Shown here in pieces: positions 49,290 through 59,666 of a stretch of DNA of 64,000 bases. How positions within the stretch are numbered: position 1 is the stretch's first letter; every line of letters starts with the position of its first letter. The position numbers were made by a program, and so were the translations under genes. Below the pieces are notes generated by a model, which was not told where the DNA came from, ran no database searches, and saw only the letters and a list, made by a program, of their open reading frames with translations. The stretch comes from Eunapius fragilis (lineage: Eukaryota; Porifera; Demospongiae; Spongillida; Spongillidae): NCBI GenBank assembly GCA_963681505.1, contig OY811977.1:6030970-6094969 (forward strand). The letters run 5' to 3'.

Positions 49290-49440
49290 TTTATCGACAG
49301 CTTTTGATCATTGATCGACATCAGTCGACAGCTTTCGACCATTGACAACTTTTGACCATCGACAGCTTTTGACCATCGATCGGCAGCTTTTGACCATCGA
49401 TGATAGGTGGATCGATGATCGATGCATCTATGATCGATGC
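49290..49440. repeat. CGACAGCTTTTGACCAT / ATCGATC repeat
   Basis: Six or more irregular copies of a CGACAGCTTTTGACCATCG unit merging into ATCGATGC repeats, directly outside the left inverted repeat. Confidence 0.85.
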
Positions 49441-49891
49441 ATCGACTATCGATGCATCGAGTATCTATGGCTGATTGATCGATGGCGATCGATCAATCAC
49501 ACATCGATCGACAGCTTTTGACAATCGACAGCTTTTGATCATCGATCGATCATTATGGGATGTGATTTGTATTCTAATTCAACGCAAGAATTACATATAG
49601 CGTGGGCGAAGAACAGCATAGGCGTATCCCGATTATTCTGTAGGCTGCCGTACTTTAAAGGTTGTCATTTTGGATCCGAAGAGAAGTGCAAGTAAGTCAC
49701 AACCCCTGACCCTACCCGAGCAGAAAATGATCGATCCATAAGGACCGTAATATATACCATAGTTGTATATATCCTCAAATAATTACCCATTCATTGTGGT
49801 AATAAATAGAGGTTGAAATTAAGCTATTTAGCTTACCAGCGTATACTCGATAACGAGCGCTTGGCCTGTATAGGCGGGTGCTGTCAAAACG

Positions 49892-49984
49892 CATAATAAT
49901 ATGCAAACGAATGCAAAACCCCTGATGAGTAGCGAGGCGCATAGCCCCACGAAACGCGTAGGGTTCAATGTAATGGCTATTATG
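49892..49984 (+). ncRNA. Candidate hammerhead ribozyme, type I, minimal stem III
   Basis: Core in order: AACCC (49917-49921), CTGATGA (49922-49928), stem II region 49929-49950, GAA (49951-49953), ACGCGT (49954-49959) as a two-pair stem III (A-C with G-U), A49960 as cleavage base of GUA, then GGGTT (49961-49965) pairing with AACCC. An outer helix CATAATA (49892-49898) with TATTATG (49978-49984) could extend stem I. Stem II is imperfect (GU/AC, then GAGGC with GCCCC around GCATA). Hammerheads with such short stem III are known from Penelope-like retroelements. By eye only, no covariance score. Confidence 0.5.
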
Positions 49985-50491
49985 TCAGAGCATTTACAAA
50001 TTTGCGTTTGTCCACATCCATTAAAGTTGATGGAGTCTCAAAAAAGCTGGGCTGACGCCATGTCAGATAAAGAAGAAAGTAAAGGGCTATCAAGCTCTGA
50101 AGATGAGAGCAATAAGCCCTTAAAAAAGAGAAAAATCGGTAAGACAACTACAAAATCCAATCAGATAACTGATTATCCCATCTCTATATCCATAGATGAA
50201 ATGGTTCTAGCGAGAGAAGTAGAAAGGGAACTGGCAAGAAGCCTCTCCTCTACTCCAGGCCAAACACCCAAAACGGTGAAAAAACTACAATCGGTAGGAG
50301 ACCACGGGCCCTCCATTGCCCAGGGTAATTTTACTCGGTTGAGCCGCTCCCCCTATTCCCATTGCCAGGGTGCTGTTCAAGAGCTATTTTCCTCCTTAAT
50401 GGAGGAAACTATTAACTCTTTGAGCGTCACTATTGCAATACGGGTGACGTCGTTAATTGCCAGCTATGTTTTTAATTATGGCTACCCGTAG
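49901..50491 (+). CDS. Unknown ORF of the inverted-repeat element
   Basis: 196-residue open frame beginning MQTNAKPLMSSEAHSP; it overlaps the hammerhead-like sequence, so the real start may be a later Met (MAIMSEHLQ or MESQKSWADAMSD). It has a Ser/Glu-rich acidic stretch (GLSSSEDESNK) followed by basic PLKKRKIGK, a likely nuclear signal, and an amphipathic part (MVLAREVERELARSL). No family recognised. Confidence 0.45.
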   Translation: MQTNAKPLMSSEAHSPTKRVGFNVMAIMSEHLQICVCPHPLKLMESQKSWADAMSDKEESKGLSSSEDESNKPLKKRKIGKTTTKSNQITDYPISISIDEMVLAREVERELARSLSSTPGQTPKTVKKLQSVGDHGPSIAQGNFTRLSRSPYSHCQGAVQELFSSLMEETINSLSVTIAIRVTSLIASYVFNYGYP

Positions 50492-50609
50492 CTTATTAGT
50501 CGCCGTTCTCGAAGAAAGACACAGTTAGTTTACTTAAAGATATTACTATGATATAAAAGCGTTTTATGATGTTTATTTTGATATATTTCGTGTACTAACT
50601 TAAAAAACA

Positions 50610-50873
50610 ATGGTGGCTAACAACACCCGATATAGGCGGTCCCAAGTGGCTCGGGATTTGAAGCCTTCGTACCGTGTAAACTGTAAAACAGAAGACGAAA
50701 ACACGTTATTTTTATTCCCAGGTGTTATTTCTAAGGTCCAGGTGTTTAAAAACGCTTCGCTCTGCCCTATTTTAGTAGAACAAGCGGGTGGGTATTCAAA
50801 GCCGCTAGTAACGATAGAGGCGCCATTACACGTACACCTGCAGCTGTTTGTTCCCGCTTTTCTTTTTGTTTAA
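50610..50873 (+). CDS. Unknown 87-residue ORF
   Basis: Begins MVANNTRYRRSQVARDLKP and ends FVPAFLFV. A TATA-like ATATAAAAG lies near 50552, about 58 bases upstream. The basic N-terminus and hydrophobic C-terminus give no known match. It sits just left of the nested transposon, which may have cut it short. Confidence 0.35.
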   Translation: MVANNTRYRRSQVARDLKPSYRVNCKTEDENTLFLFPGVISKVQVFKNASLCPILVEQAGGYSKPLVTIEAPLHVHLQLFVPAFLFV

Positions 50874-51291
50874 AACCAACACTCCAGTCATAGCTCCATG
50901 TCCTTAGGGCTTTTTGGTGCACAAAGTGTGTAACCATGCGACACTAATTGGTTTTCAAATACGTGTGCACATAAATGTGCACTTGGCAGTGAACGCGAGG
51001 GGCAATAATTGCACATACACAGCCAAATTGTATTTCCTGATTTGAAATGATGTCATGGTTGGTACGTTGATGATATCATGCTTGGGTCAGATTGGTTGAG
51101 ATACCTGTACCAATGCATATGTAGACAAATACAATGTACCAGGTTGATGCAACTTCCTGTATCAACTTTTTTATCATGCTTGAACCAATACTGATGACAG
51201 TTTGGATCAGGGAAAAGGCTTCCTTTTATGGACGTTGTTATAAAATTACATTCATGTCTGAAAATGAATAATATTTTGCTCAGTTATTGTT

Positions 51292-54200
51292 TTACAGCGT
51301 ACAGTACACGTTGTAACAATACATAGTGTTGTTCCAGTCATGGTTAAACACAAGTTTGTTAACTGCAATGTCCATTCTCTCTATGTTCTGCACTGCTGTA
51401 GTCTCACGAAATGTGCAGGTGCCTCCACATTCATGGATGATGGAGACTGCTCGCTTTACATTGGAGCCAGATGTACTGTATATCATTTTGCTGAGTTCCA
51501 GTAGAGGACACTCATGTTCGTTGAGGAGTGGCTGACCATCAGGTGTTTCAAGGCAATGAAAGCCTTGAACAAGGCAGTGCACAGAACCATTTGGCAGTGT
51601 AAAGACCGCAAGAAGAATTCCATACTTCATCTATTTAGAGCATAAAGCAAAGTTTGGCTCATATGCATTTTGTACGTGTGCATGAATTGATGCTTACGTT
51701 GTGCTGAGGTGATATGAGTTCAACATAATCTCCTGAGTTTACTAGTGTTGAACCTTGAGACATGATGGCATTATGTTGTGTAACAGTGTCCTCAGGCACA
51801 ATTCCTTCCAGTAGCGTGTTGAATTGTGTTCCAGAACTCATGAGGTTTTCAAGGGTACTCTTGCACTTTCCAACACCACTAAGTAACACAGCTGACAGGC
51901 TGCATGAGTGCCTTGATGCCTAGAACACAATTGCAACATAAAATAATACACTTGGTTGCAATATGTACACATATACGTACCTTTCTTGCTACTCCAGCCT
52001 TATACATGTTCTTGTCAGAATGTAGTTCTTGTGATGAAATACCACGAATCAAATGTTGTACAAAGGGTGCTAAATACAGTTCCTTTAGTGCACCTCCACA
52101 CCTGGAATAAAACAGTGATAGCAGTATGTTCAAATCTGTCACAATCTTTAACCTTGTAGCAGGGTTGCCACTAAGACATATTGAACGAAGATGCTGCAAT
52201 ACTGAAAAATGTTTAGCAATGTCACGGCTAGGAGCAAGCCTGTTTCCATACACATTGTACATGCGTACATGTGAGTTAAATGACTCAAATCTGTAGAAGC
52301 AAGGCGATGAAAAAAGGTTTAAAAGTAATATACACATACCGCTCTGCACTAAAAGATGAAGATGGTCCAAATCTCCTCATATTATCGACCAGATGAAGAA
52401 GCAGATGAGTTTTTTGCTTCTTAAGAAGAAGAGGCATGTGAAGCTTTATAGCCGTAACAAAATCAATGCATATTTGCTGCCACTGGTCATACATAGATGA
52501 CTTTAAAAAATCACAGTATGCTAGTTTGAAAACCTGTGAAAGGCAACAAAAAAACCCACTAAAATATGAATACAAATGAATGACTAACCTTTGAAAATGT
52601 TAAAAGAACTTGCTTTTCACCATCATTTAGGTATGGACTCAAAATAAACAATGCTTTTTGAGCCCATCCTTTAAAGTCTCGTCCCACAAATGACTGATAG
52701 TACTGGCAAACATTACCGTACATCTTGGAAGTAAACCCAGATTGGCTAAAAGCAGATATACGTGCCAGAATTTCCCTCTTGGTCTTTGCACTCATCTTGG
52801 GCATGATGACCTTCAGTATGTACTTACATAAGCCCAGTAATATAGTATGTAAGACTTCAACCGGGATGCATCTGAAATTGAGTACTCTTTAAAATGACAA
52901 TCAGTAGACAAGAAACTCTCTTACTGATACAGATCAGCAGGGATGGATAGCAAAGGATTTTCATCTTCCCGCAATCCAAAAGCCTTCCTTTTTTTTCTCC
53001 TCTGTTTTTCAGTTGGCTGTAATCTGATGTCCATCATATGTTGCAGCATTGCATATCTTGTTCTGAGTGCACAGATGGTTTCTGGGTTGTGTTTTCGCCT
53101 GACCTTTGCAACATAGAAAATAAAATGCATTAAATGAAATTAATAAATCTTGCTTCAAACTTACAGTGCAAATGCGGCAATGTAACAATGCCGTACTTCC
53201 TAGATGAATCACAAGTTGTGAAGCCCTTGGATTGTCACAAACAATACACATAAGTGGGGCAACAACTAAAACCTCCTCTTGGTACAATGCGTCAAATGCA
53301 ACCATCCCTTCACATTCCAGCTTAGTTAGTTCCTTTGCTATAGGGACACTTAAATCAAGGGCAGATACACTGTCGGAACAGCTGACAAAATGAATATTGT
53401 CTAGCCTAGCATTTTGGTGGCGTGGAAGACCAGCAAGAGACAAATACCAGCACTCAAACTTGTGCCATTTCTTGGATTTGTTGCCACTAGTGTCATCGGA
53501 GAATAAAATGAGAGGCACCATAACCACCTGCTTTCATGCTGCTTTAGCCTTCAACGGGTGTGGAGACAGATATGAGGAAAGTTCCTGCAAAGGAGTTAGG
53601 ATTGTTTGACACAGTATGGAAAGGTAACTCATTACATACCTCAGAATCCATCCTTGCAAAACCTGAATCAGATGACACCAACTTTATTACATGACATGGT
53701 GGTGTGGCTAAGCTAACAATACTAAACACCGGTATTGTAACTTTGCCATAAAGAATGAGAGCGTCAGCTAAATGTGTAACCGTTGTATTAGGTACCATGT
53801 ACTGAAACTGGTTAAGACTCAAAAGAGCATCAACATCAGCTAACACCTCATTGGAAGTATCCTGTTTGAATACATAATAATGCACACACCATGTGTATAA
53901 TGCTGTTTCTTACACCATGAAAGAATCTGCGAACAACTCCAATTGTGTTTCCCATCTCAACGTGACTGAAGTGTACACAGTCCCTAATAAACACTGAAGT
54001 AGTCCTGTCCTGGAGCTTCACCATGGGTGAGAAAAATCTTGGATCAGTGCTCCAGGCATCCCCATTGTATATTTCCCTAATGTTTAGACAAGGTTATGTA
54101 ACTCATAACATATAGCAATTTCAGTTTTACCTGAAAACTTCTTGTCCACAAACTGGATATCTAACAAGACTTTGGGATACATCCAATCGTACTAAACACT

Positions 54201-54966
54201 GACGAATTATGGATGTAAGTGGAATGGAATGAAATGGAACACCTTCAGAATTGGCACACTGCAATAGCAGATAAGGTTAATTCAAAACAACGTGTCTGTA
54301 AGACAACTACTACCTGATCAGGTTCTTGGTGATGAGGTAACTGAAATGCCTTAACACTCGCCAGTGTTGGAACCAAAATGCCCATCTGTTTCAATATGAA
54401 CCAAATAAAACTCAAGTTTTTTTCACCCTAAAAGAAAACGACAAATTTAAATACAAATGACTGGTAAAATTATAGTAATCATACAAGGGGGTATGGTGAG
54501 TGAACAAGGAAGAAAAGAAGAGCAAATATTTGTGATGGAAATGGGCTGTAAATGCCACCACTGGACTGGTAGAAATCCTCAAAGTATTCCTCTATTTCGG
54601 GTTCAAGTTCCTCAGTTTCTACTTCCTTTCCCTCATCAGATGGTTCAGTGAAGACGCCCTCGTTACTATAGCAACCATGCGCATGGTCCTCATCGTGGAG
54701 GTTGTCACACTGCACGTTTGATTATGCAAAGACAAACAAAAATACTCAACAAACCTCATACACTTCTTCTTCTTCAGATTGCAGTTCATCTTCCAACAGC
54801 TGCATCTCATCAACATGCCTTAGATGGGCTTTACTTGAAAGGTGCCGATTGTACACACTTAGGTATTGGAATCCCTCGCAGCATTTATCGCAACAAAATC
54901 CTATAAATTACCAGCAGGTAATGAGCCAATAGCATGTTCTGTACCACAACACTTACGTTTTGACAT
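51292..54966 (-). CDS. TNP2-family transposase, about 14 exons
   Basis: Minus-strand gene. Exon 1 is 10 bases (54966-54957, MSK); exon 2 (54900-54755) holds a C2H2 finger (CCDKCCEGFQYLS then NRHLSSKAHLRH); exon 3 starts at 54709 and is acidic. Later exons give LASVKAFQLPHHQ, RYPVCGQEVF, MVKLQDRTTSVFIRDCVH, HVIKLVSSDSGF, HPLKAKA, then VPLILFSDDTSGNKSKKW (53584-53165) with CDNPRASQLVIHLGSTAL and CRIC. CIPVEVLHTILLGLCKYIL near 52870 and NRLAPSRDIAKHF near 52240 follow. This order matches TNP2-type transposases, which act in the nucleus on element ends; D in SDDTSGN and D in CDNPRAS are candidate catalytic acids. The last exon ends at 51292. One in-frame TGA lies just before VPLILF (about 53533). 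Otherwise intact; a short intron there is a less likely explanation. Confidence 0.8.
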
Positions 54967-55080
54967 GGTTTGAAATCAGAGAAAGAGAAACGTCGGGGAT
55001 AAACATATGCATTAATAATAAACTTATTATTTTTAATAACAAGCTTTCCACGTGCTTCTCGCTTGCATTGATCGAATAAT
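54967..55080. promoter_or_regulatory. Shared divergent promoter of the transposon genes
   Basis: Only 114 bases separate the two start codons, which face away from each other. It is AT-rich (TTATTATTTTTAATAAC) with no clear TATA box in either direction. Bidirectional initiation is inferred. Confidence 0.5.
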
Positions 55081-56254
55081 ATGGCTAATCGTTTCCACCC
55101 TTACGAGACAAGCGATCTTCCCCTGGGAAACAGAGCAGTCCTGCCATCAACATCTGGTAGGGGGGGACAATTGCAACCACAAACCACTTCGCTATTAAGC
55201 CGACAGCCACAACCGCCAAATCATAGCGCGGACAGGTCTGTTACTTCGGGAAATCCCGCAGAGCCTATAAATAGCAGACCGGTGCAACCGCAAGGCACTC
55301 TACAACAGCGACAACCTGCGCCACACCAATTGCAACCAACATTAGACAGCATCAACATTCTTCTGGAAACTATCTCAAGAAGATTAGCGTCTTTGGAACA
55401 GGAGCAGAAGAACCAAGGTGATCTACTTCAAGAATTTATACAATCATCATTTACAATAGAGAAAAGTGGCTATAAGGTACATGTAACTGATGCATACAAA
55501 TAACATACTAATAACTATGTATGATCATTTACTTAGGATGATTTACTATCTGAAACGGGGAAATTATTTTGCAAAACCCTGAACAGGCAACCGGATCATC
55601 AATCGATTGTGGTAAGATGATGTAACATACTGACAGTACTATTTATATATATTCATGCACTAAAATAGTCAATGGTGACAAAAGTGATCAGAGCCGATGC
55701 AGCAAAAAAGTACAAAAAGTCTGTAGCAATAAGTTTTGTTAAGAATAGACTGACTGAACTACGTTCTGAAGAGCGGAGAAGGGTAAGTAAACTGTCTGAA
55801 TTAGTATTTTGTTATTCATTCATAAACACACTGCATGGACTACTTTCATGGATAGGTTTTAGGCATAAAGCCGTGTGAGGTTTTTCTAAACCTAAGGTGT
55901 GACGAATTTGTAGTTAGGTTTCAACAGCTGCTGAAAGTGGAGTCAGAGATGGCACTGTATAGCTGTCATGTGGCTATGTTGGTATGTAGCTGAATGAATG
56001 ATTTGTGTGCTACAAGATGTAGTTTTTATTTTCATTTGCAGAGGAAATTCTGCAGAAGTTCACCCAACTGTAGAGATAACACTTACAAGGGATTTGAGAA
56101 GTGGTTAAGAGAGGCTTATCAGGGTGGAAAGCCAACAATGGTGGAGCTTCAGGGTGCCTTGGAAGAAGACAATTCAACCATTGAGCCTCAGCTGCCACCG
56201 TCTTCCCCATCATTTGCCCCAGAATTCTTTCCTGAATCACCCCAACAGCGCTAA
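55081..56254 (+). CDS. Second gene of the TNP2 transposon
   Basis: Starts MANRFHPYETSDLPLGNRA, then a Gln/Pro-rich region and a helical segment likely to form a coiled coil (LETISRRLASLEQEQK). The first exon ends at about 55476 (GYK/GTACAT). Further exons: about 55537-55613 (LSETGKLFCKTLNRQPDHQS), 55670-55780 (VTKVIRADAAKKYKKSVA to LRSEERRR), about 55859-55980 (GIKPCEVFLNLRCDEFVVR) and 56041-56254 (RKFCRSSPNC, YKGFEKWLREAYQGG, ending SPQQR). It resembles small accessory proteins of CACTA elements in size and position, not in any sequence I know. The charged helical middle and the Cys pair could bind DNA. No break was seen. Confidence 0.6.
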
Positions 56255-56793
56255 TATGTTTTGCCATGCCTGTAAATGCATGCAGTTACTTTGATCGATT
56301 TGGAAATGTGAAGCTATACACTATACAATAATGGAAAGTGGGTACTGTGCAGCAGAACTGTAGTATTAATCTTTATTACACCTAATCACGTGGCTTTTAT
56401 CCAGTGCGCACTGAAGAACGTTGACTTCAATGCTGTAATACGGTATAAAATTATATTTATACGCGGCACATTTGAATGTTAATCATTATTGATTCAAGAT
56501 GTATTGCAACATGTCAGACTAATGATATCATCCTGCTACATGTTGTAATAATACATGTTACAGGAAGTGACATTTACCAGCTGCAGACTGTAAAAACATC
56601 CTGCATCAGATTGTGGCTTGCCATCATGCCTGGTTTGTACTGATCGTCATGCTTGATACTGACTGATAGAATCATCATTGCTTGGTACAGGTTGTATAAA
56701 TTTGGCTGTGTAAATGTGCACTTGGCGGTCAAAGAGTTAAAAGAGACAATGAATTATTTAACACAAAAAGGTTGGCCCCTACATACTGACACT

Positions 56794-57063
56794 CTATATG
56801 CATACCATCCATAACGCACCATTTCTGAAGAAATAAAAAAAAGTGGTGTACGGGTTGTTGAACCATAAAGGCTTTGAATGGTGTAAATTGTCAACTGTTT
56901 CATTTTCATTTTTCGGATCATATATTGCAGCATAGCAGCCATCGACATCGACGTCTCCAAATGTGCAAGTGCACCCTGGTTTCAGCCAAACCTTTAAAGT
57001 ACGGCAGCCTACAGTACACGCATAGAGAATAATCGGGATACGCCTATGCTGTTCTTCGCCCAC
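56794..57063 (-). CDS. ORF entering the right inverted repeat
   Basis: 89-residue open frame from MGEEQHRRIPIILYACTVG to NGALWMVCI. The first 20 or so codons lie within the inverted repeat; the left arm keeps VGEEQHRRIPIIL and then stops. The rest (CTCTFGDVDVDGCYAAIYD) looks protein-like but is unrecognised. Confidence 0.35.
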   Translation of the reverse strand: MGEEQHRRIPIILYACTVGCRTLKVWLKPGCTCTFGDVDVDGCYAAIYDPKNENETVDNLHHSKPLWFNNPYTTFFYFFRNGALWMVCI

Positions 57064-57248
57064 ACTATATGTAATTCTTGCGTTGAATTAGAATACAAAT
57101 CACATCCCATAATGATCGATCGATGATCAAAAGCTGTCGATTGTCAAAAGCTGTCGATCGATGTGTGATTGATCGATCGCCATCGATCATGATCAATCAG
57201 CCATCGATACTCAATGCATCGATAGTCAATTCTATTTATCCCCATAAC

Positions 57249-57410
57249 ACATTTATACATACATCACAGGCACACTTTGATGTGATCCCTGGTCCTTTCT
57301 CGAGAAGTGGAAAGGCGTTCAATAATACCTGTAACATAATACGTATCGACCACAAAGAAACCCTGAACATTTTTCGAATAGACTTTCATCAATTAAGAAC
57401 ATTGGCTTAA
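57249..57410 (+). CDS. Family A exon, copy 5
   Basis: Reads FIHTSQAHFDVIPG, FSRSGKAFNNTCNIIRID, then FHQLRTLA and stop. Open despite divergence from copies 1-3. Where the exon begins is unknown. Confidence 0.4.
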   Translation, partial: TFIHTSQAHFDVIPGPFSRSGKAFNNTCNIIRIDHKETLNIFRIDFHQLRTLA

Positions 57411-58393
57411 TAATTATATAATGAAATTTCACCACCCAGCACTTAAACTACAGCTGCCAGCACACACCCAGAGCATCTGAGAACGTCCGGAAGTTACTGC
57501 ACACAGTAACTCCCTTGTTACTCATTTTGCACCCCATCACAAGAATGTGCCTATAACAGTGTTTGGTCACTGATGGATCGGAACGACCACTCGAGACTAT
57601 CCAGTTAAGCCATCATCATTACCGCAGGGTGGGACACGATAACGTTCTTTACTTTTCTTGATTTCATGGTACCAAAACCAATATGCACTGAGACAAAAGA
57701 GCATTTATAATAATTACCTCTATGGCAAAGTTGGTGGAATGTAGCAATGAAACGCTATTGTGGTCTAAAAATTAAAGGAAACAATGCATTCATCCAAACG
57801 AACACTCTACATGTTGTTGAACTGAGTCATCTGGAGGACGCGGACGCTATCGTTGCGGGACGCGAGCTTTCCAACCACAGAAGAATGTCAAGCCCAACAC
57901 TCGATGTGCGTGTTCATAAAACTAATTTTTGAAGTTAAAATCTGCATTTGCAACAGTGTTCCCAGATGCTACAGGCTGTAGCCATTTGTTATAAAATCTA
58001 CATTCCTGCTTATATGACTATACGGGTTACTACCGACTACCAGTTATACATTAAGCACTAACAAGTGCATAAGGTACATGCATAGCAAATTTCAATGAAT
58101 TTTACAATTGTGTCTGGCTAGTTTGGACGGTAATACATGTAGTTGTAGTCCGCATGCATTAACCGCTAGTTGGCAGATAGCCCCGTTTCTGTGATGTACT
58201 GGCCGTTTACAGTATGCAGTGTTTATTGGTATAGTATAGGCTATTATATTATAATTTGAGCCCTTGAACACCCTTACTTGCACCCACGATATTATTAATC
58301 TGAACGCAAATGTTAATATATCAAATTTCTTCTCAGCTAATATAGCGTTAAATGCCATTGTGTACAACTTCAACATGTTCAATGTCTTCATGG

Positions 58394-58920
58394 TTACTCC
58401 ATAATACTATCAAAATTGACGGAGACAGTGTTGCCTGCAATGCGACAGTGCATATTCATTTTGACACCATTGGCCGAGGGTGGATCGGAGCTGAGAGTAA
58501 CCGTCCCGTCCATAGCTATCTTGAACTTTGCAAGAAATCGTGACCCTCCAAGAAACTTCACCACAAAACTTCCCTCCACTTGTTGACTTGATAGCTGTTC
58601 AGAATTTTTTAATACTGAGAAACTCTATTGCATAAGCATGCATGCATTGCTTACCGTGCCAGAGGTCTGACCACTACTGCTGGCTACAGGAGAACCAAGG
58701 ATATTGATCCATTGTCCGTTAACAGCATTCTGATCTGTGATGTTGGCCTGCGTGATCCTGTTATTGGTGTAGGCAATGTTGACAGCTATTTAGATAGAAA
58801 CAAAAGTTAGCACCAACTCGATGAATCAGCAACGCAAGCATACGCCGTACTGTAGGTAGCCATTTTCCTATAACTTTGCAGTCTTTAGACAAGAGGTTTA
58901 ATAGCAGTCGGTTTTGATGG
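58394..58920 (-). CDS. Family B gene, copy 5
   Basis: Exon 2 is 58785-58655 (131 bases, AVNIAYTNNRITQANITDQ to ASSSGQTSGT) and exon 3 is 58594-58394 (MEGSFVVKFLGG to TVSVNFDSIME and stop, after a spliced LSSQQV-like start). Splice signals match copies 1-3. The leader-like MLALLIHRV precedes exon 2. TATA-like TATAAAAG at 58949-58942. Differences from copies 1-3 are mostly conservative, suggesting the protein is maintained. Confidence 0.7.
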
Positions 58921-59666
58921 CTCTGTACATTTCGGATGACTCTTTTATAGATAAACAAAGCCATTAAAGCATCAATAAAATTTCATTTGATTGAATCATG
59001 ACGTGGCAAAGTTAGCCGCACATTCCTTAGCCGCACATTTTACAAAGAATAAGTTAACATTCCACTAGCGGCGGGTGACGGATGCGTGCGTTTGATGACT
59101 GTATGAGGTTGGTCCACGGTTGTCGATATGACCATTCTAACGGCGATGCTTAGGACATGGTAGGTACGCAACGCATCAAGTCTCAGCTCTCACCAAACTC
59201 AGAGAATATAATATAAAACGCCCATGACTATACACGAATTGAATCAAAAATCAAAAATGACACAACATGCAACTCATACGCTATGCTCACAGTTTCTAGA
59301 TGCTTAAAAAATGTAGCAAACATCCTTAGTGTTGGACCAATGTATGCGACTGTTCAGAACGGGTCCAAACCAATTCATCAGTTATTCATAGCTCAGGTAA
59401 CCATATCAATTTCATGATTGGGTAACATGCATCCAGCTTACATGTATATGAAAAGTGCATGCACCACTGGTTTCCAACATTGAGGGACTGAGTTGCACCA
59501 TGCTCTGAACCACAATTCATCTTATGAAATAGTGCATTGAACTGAATTCATGCAGTGCTATAGTTGTTTTGACACAATCCTTCGTTCTGTCATGTACATA
59601 AATAGGTAGCCTGCATGTGTGCAGATCAGTTCAAACATATTGAAGCAATACATTATTCTTCACTGG

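Larger units (their letters stand above)
50987..56745. mobile_element. TNP2/CACTA-like DNA transposon, nearly complete
   Basis: Ends are imperfect inverted repeats: left TGCACATACACAGCCAAATT near 51010-51030, and right, reversed, TGCACATTTACACAGCCAAA near 56700-56720. Outward lie AACGCGAGGGGC on the left and AACTCTTTGACCGCC (reversed) on the right. Subterminal zones carry many TATCATGCTTG / CATGCTTGATAC words in both orientations, as in En/Spm elements. It encodes a transposase on minus and a second gene on plus. Exact ends and target duplication are not resolved. Confidence 0.7.
49443..57229. mobile_element. Inverted-repeat-bounded element, interrupted by a TNP2 transposon
   Basis: The left arm 49443-49663 and right arm 56989-57229 are inverted copies with few differences. 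The inner end reads CTTTAAAGGTT and the outer end is ATCGATC-rich. Removing the nested transposon leaves about 2 kb holding the hammerhead-like motif and two plus-strand ORFs. Directly to the right, unit 5 of the 2.68-kb repeat starts mid-unit. Class unknown; the long inverted ends recall foldback-type elements. Confidence 0.65.
57233..59008. repeat. Unit 5 of the 2.68-kb repeat, distant copy
   Basis: Starts mid-unit at the right edge of the inverted-repeat element and runs to GACGTGGCAAA at about 59008, where another element begins. Closer to unit 4 than to units 1-3 in several stretches, but it keeps gene B. Confidence 0.85.

Noticed and set aside
49290-49560. ATCGATC repeats as a telomere- or origin-like array
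   Set aside because: The unit is irregular and the right-hand copy is simply the inverted arm of the element.
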